A DNA stretch of 23,672 nucleotides from JBBQVS01 sp964250765 (GTDB taxonomy: Bacteria > Chloroflexota > Ktedonobacteria > Ktedonobacterales > Ktedonobacteraceae): NCBI GenBank assembly GCA_964250765.1, contig CAXUHF010000083.1:1-23672 (forward strand). Reading direction: 5' to 3'. Within the stretch, counting starts at the first letter, position 1; each line of letters opens with the position of its first letter. The translations under genes were made by a program, and so were the position numbers. Below are positions 23,556-23,672 of this stretch, piece by piece. Under the pieces are notes generated by a model that was given only the letters and a program-made list of their open reading frames with translations, had not been told where the DNA came from and ran no database searches.

Positions 23556-23632
23556 CCCTGTCACTACTATACACGGTACCGCGTGGCTTCGCCCCGCAGG
23601 GAAGAAGAGTATAGTAGTGACAGGGCTTGCCC
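23549..23632. repeat. 23-bp perfect inverted repeat upstream of the sigma factor gene
   Basis: Bases 23549-23571 and 23610-23632 are exact reverse complements, enclosing 38 bases that contain a smaller hairpin (CACG/CGTG, 23572-23585). The structure resembles a terminator of a gene beyond the window or a small dispersed palindrome. The remaining 40 bases to the window end hold nothing recognisable. Confidence 0.8.
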
Positions 23633-23672
23633 TATTAGGACCAAGTAAATCATTTATGGAGCAGGCAAGCAG

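Noticed and set aside
23452..23574. Upstream extension of the sigma factor frame to 23574
   Set aside because: The added residues are a translation of the 20-bp tandem repeats; a proper start with ribosome binding site is at 23451.

Overview
The window looks like a chromosomal fragment from a filamentous, spore-forming type Chloroflexota bacterium, most likely Ktedonobacteria. This is inferred from gene content, not from a search. The pointers are an HrcA/CIRCE heat-shock locus, a Gram-positive-style class A penicillin-binding protein with long low-complexity tails, several secreted proteins with FAEG-type repeats, tiny zinc-ribbon proteins, and abundant intergenic palindromes of the TGTAGGGACCGATT kind. 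Two runs of ten Ns (10443-10452 and 22037-22046) mark assembly gaps, so this is a draft sequence.

Layout. Positions 1-178 are repeats. Positions 179-3542 (minus strand) hold a tight three-gene operon: a membrane-anchored metallopeptidase, the DNA-uptake/recombination protein DprA, and a RimJ/RimL-like acetyltransferase. Positions 3931-6888 (plus) encode a 985-residue bifunctional penicillin-binding protein. Positions 7055-11829 (plus) are the heat-shock locus: sigma70-type promoter, a degenerate CIRCE operator, hrcA, dnaK and dnaJ, with no grpE. Positions 11843-12856 (minus) encode an endonuclease/exonuclease/phosphatase-fold protein convergent with dnaJ. Positions 12981-13991 (plus) encode an enolase-superfamily dipeptide epimerase, followed by a 65-residue putative zinc-binding protein. 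Positions 14394-14932 (minus) carry a zinc-ribbon protein gene and rpsU. Positions 15261-16694 (plus) encode an HtrA-like protease. From 16774 to the end all genes are on the minus strand. In transcription order they are an ECF sigma factor, its zinc-finger anti-sigma factor, a seven-helix membrane protein, a secreted beta-propeller protein, and a paralogous propeller carrying four extra FAEG modules.

How the parts work together. The heat-shock genes form a self-regulated chaperone circuit (HrcA represses through CIRCE; DnaK/DnaJ fold proteins). The penicillin-binding protein, HtrA, metallopeptidase and propeller proteins all act at or outside the membrane. The sigma/anti-sigma pair may sense envelope stress.

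The most notable non-gene features are these. (1) Two perfect palindromes of 70 and 76 bp lie exactly between convergent genes, and one also encodes the last 17 residues of a protein. (2) A tandem duplication of the propeller gene has left a short relic of the neighbouring membrane-protein gene behind. (3) An inverted repeat flanks the first assembly gap. (4) A triple 20-bp repeat plus a 23-bp inverted repeat lie upstream of the sigma factor gene. I found no tRNA, rRNA, CRISPR array, transposase or phage gene. I did not find a clear, wholly new multi-gene system; the best candidates are the duplicated surface-protein locus and the perfect-palindrome terminators.
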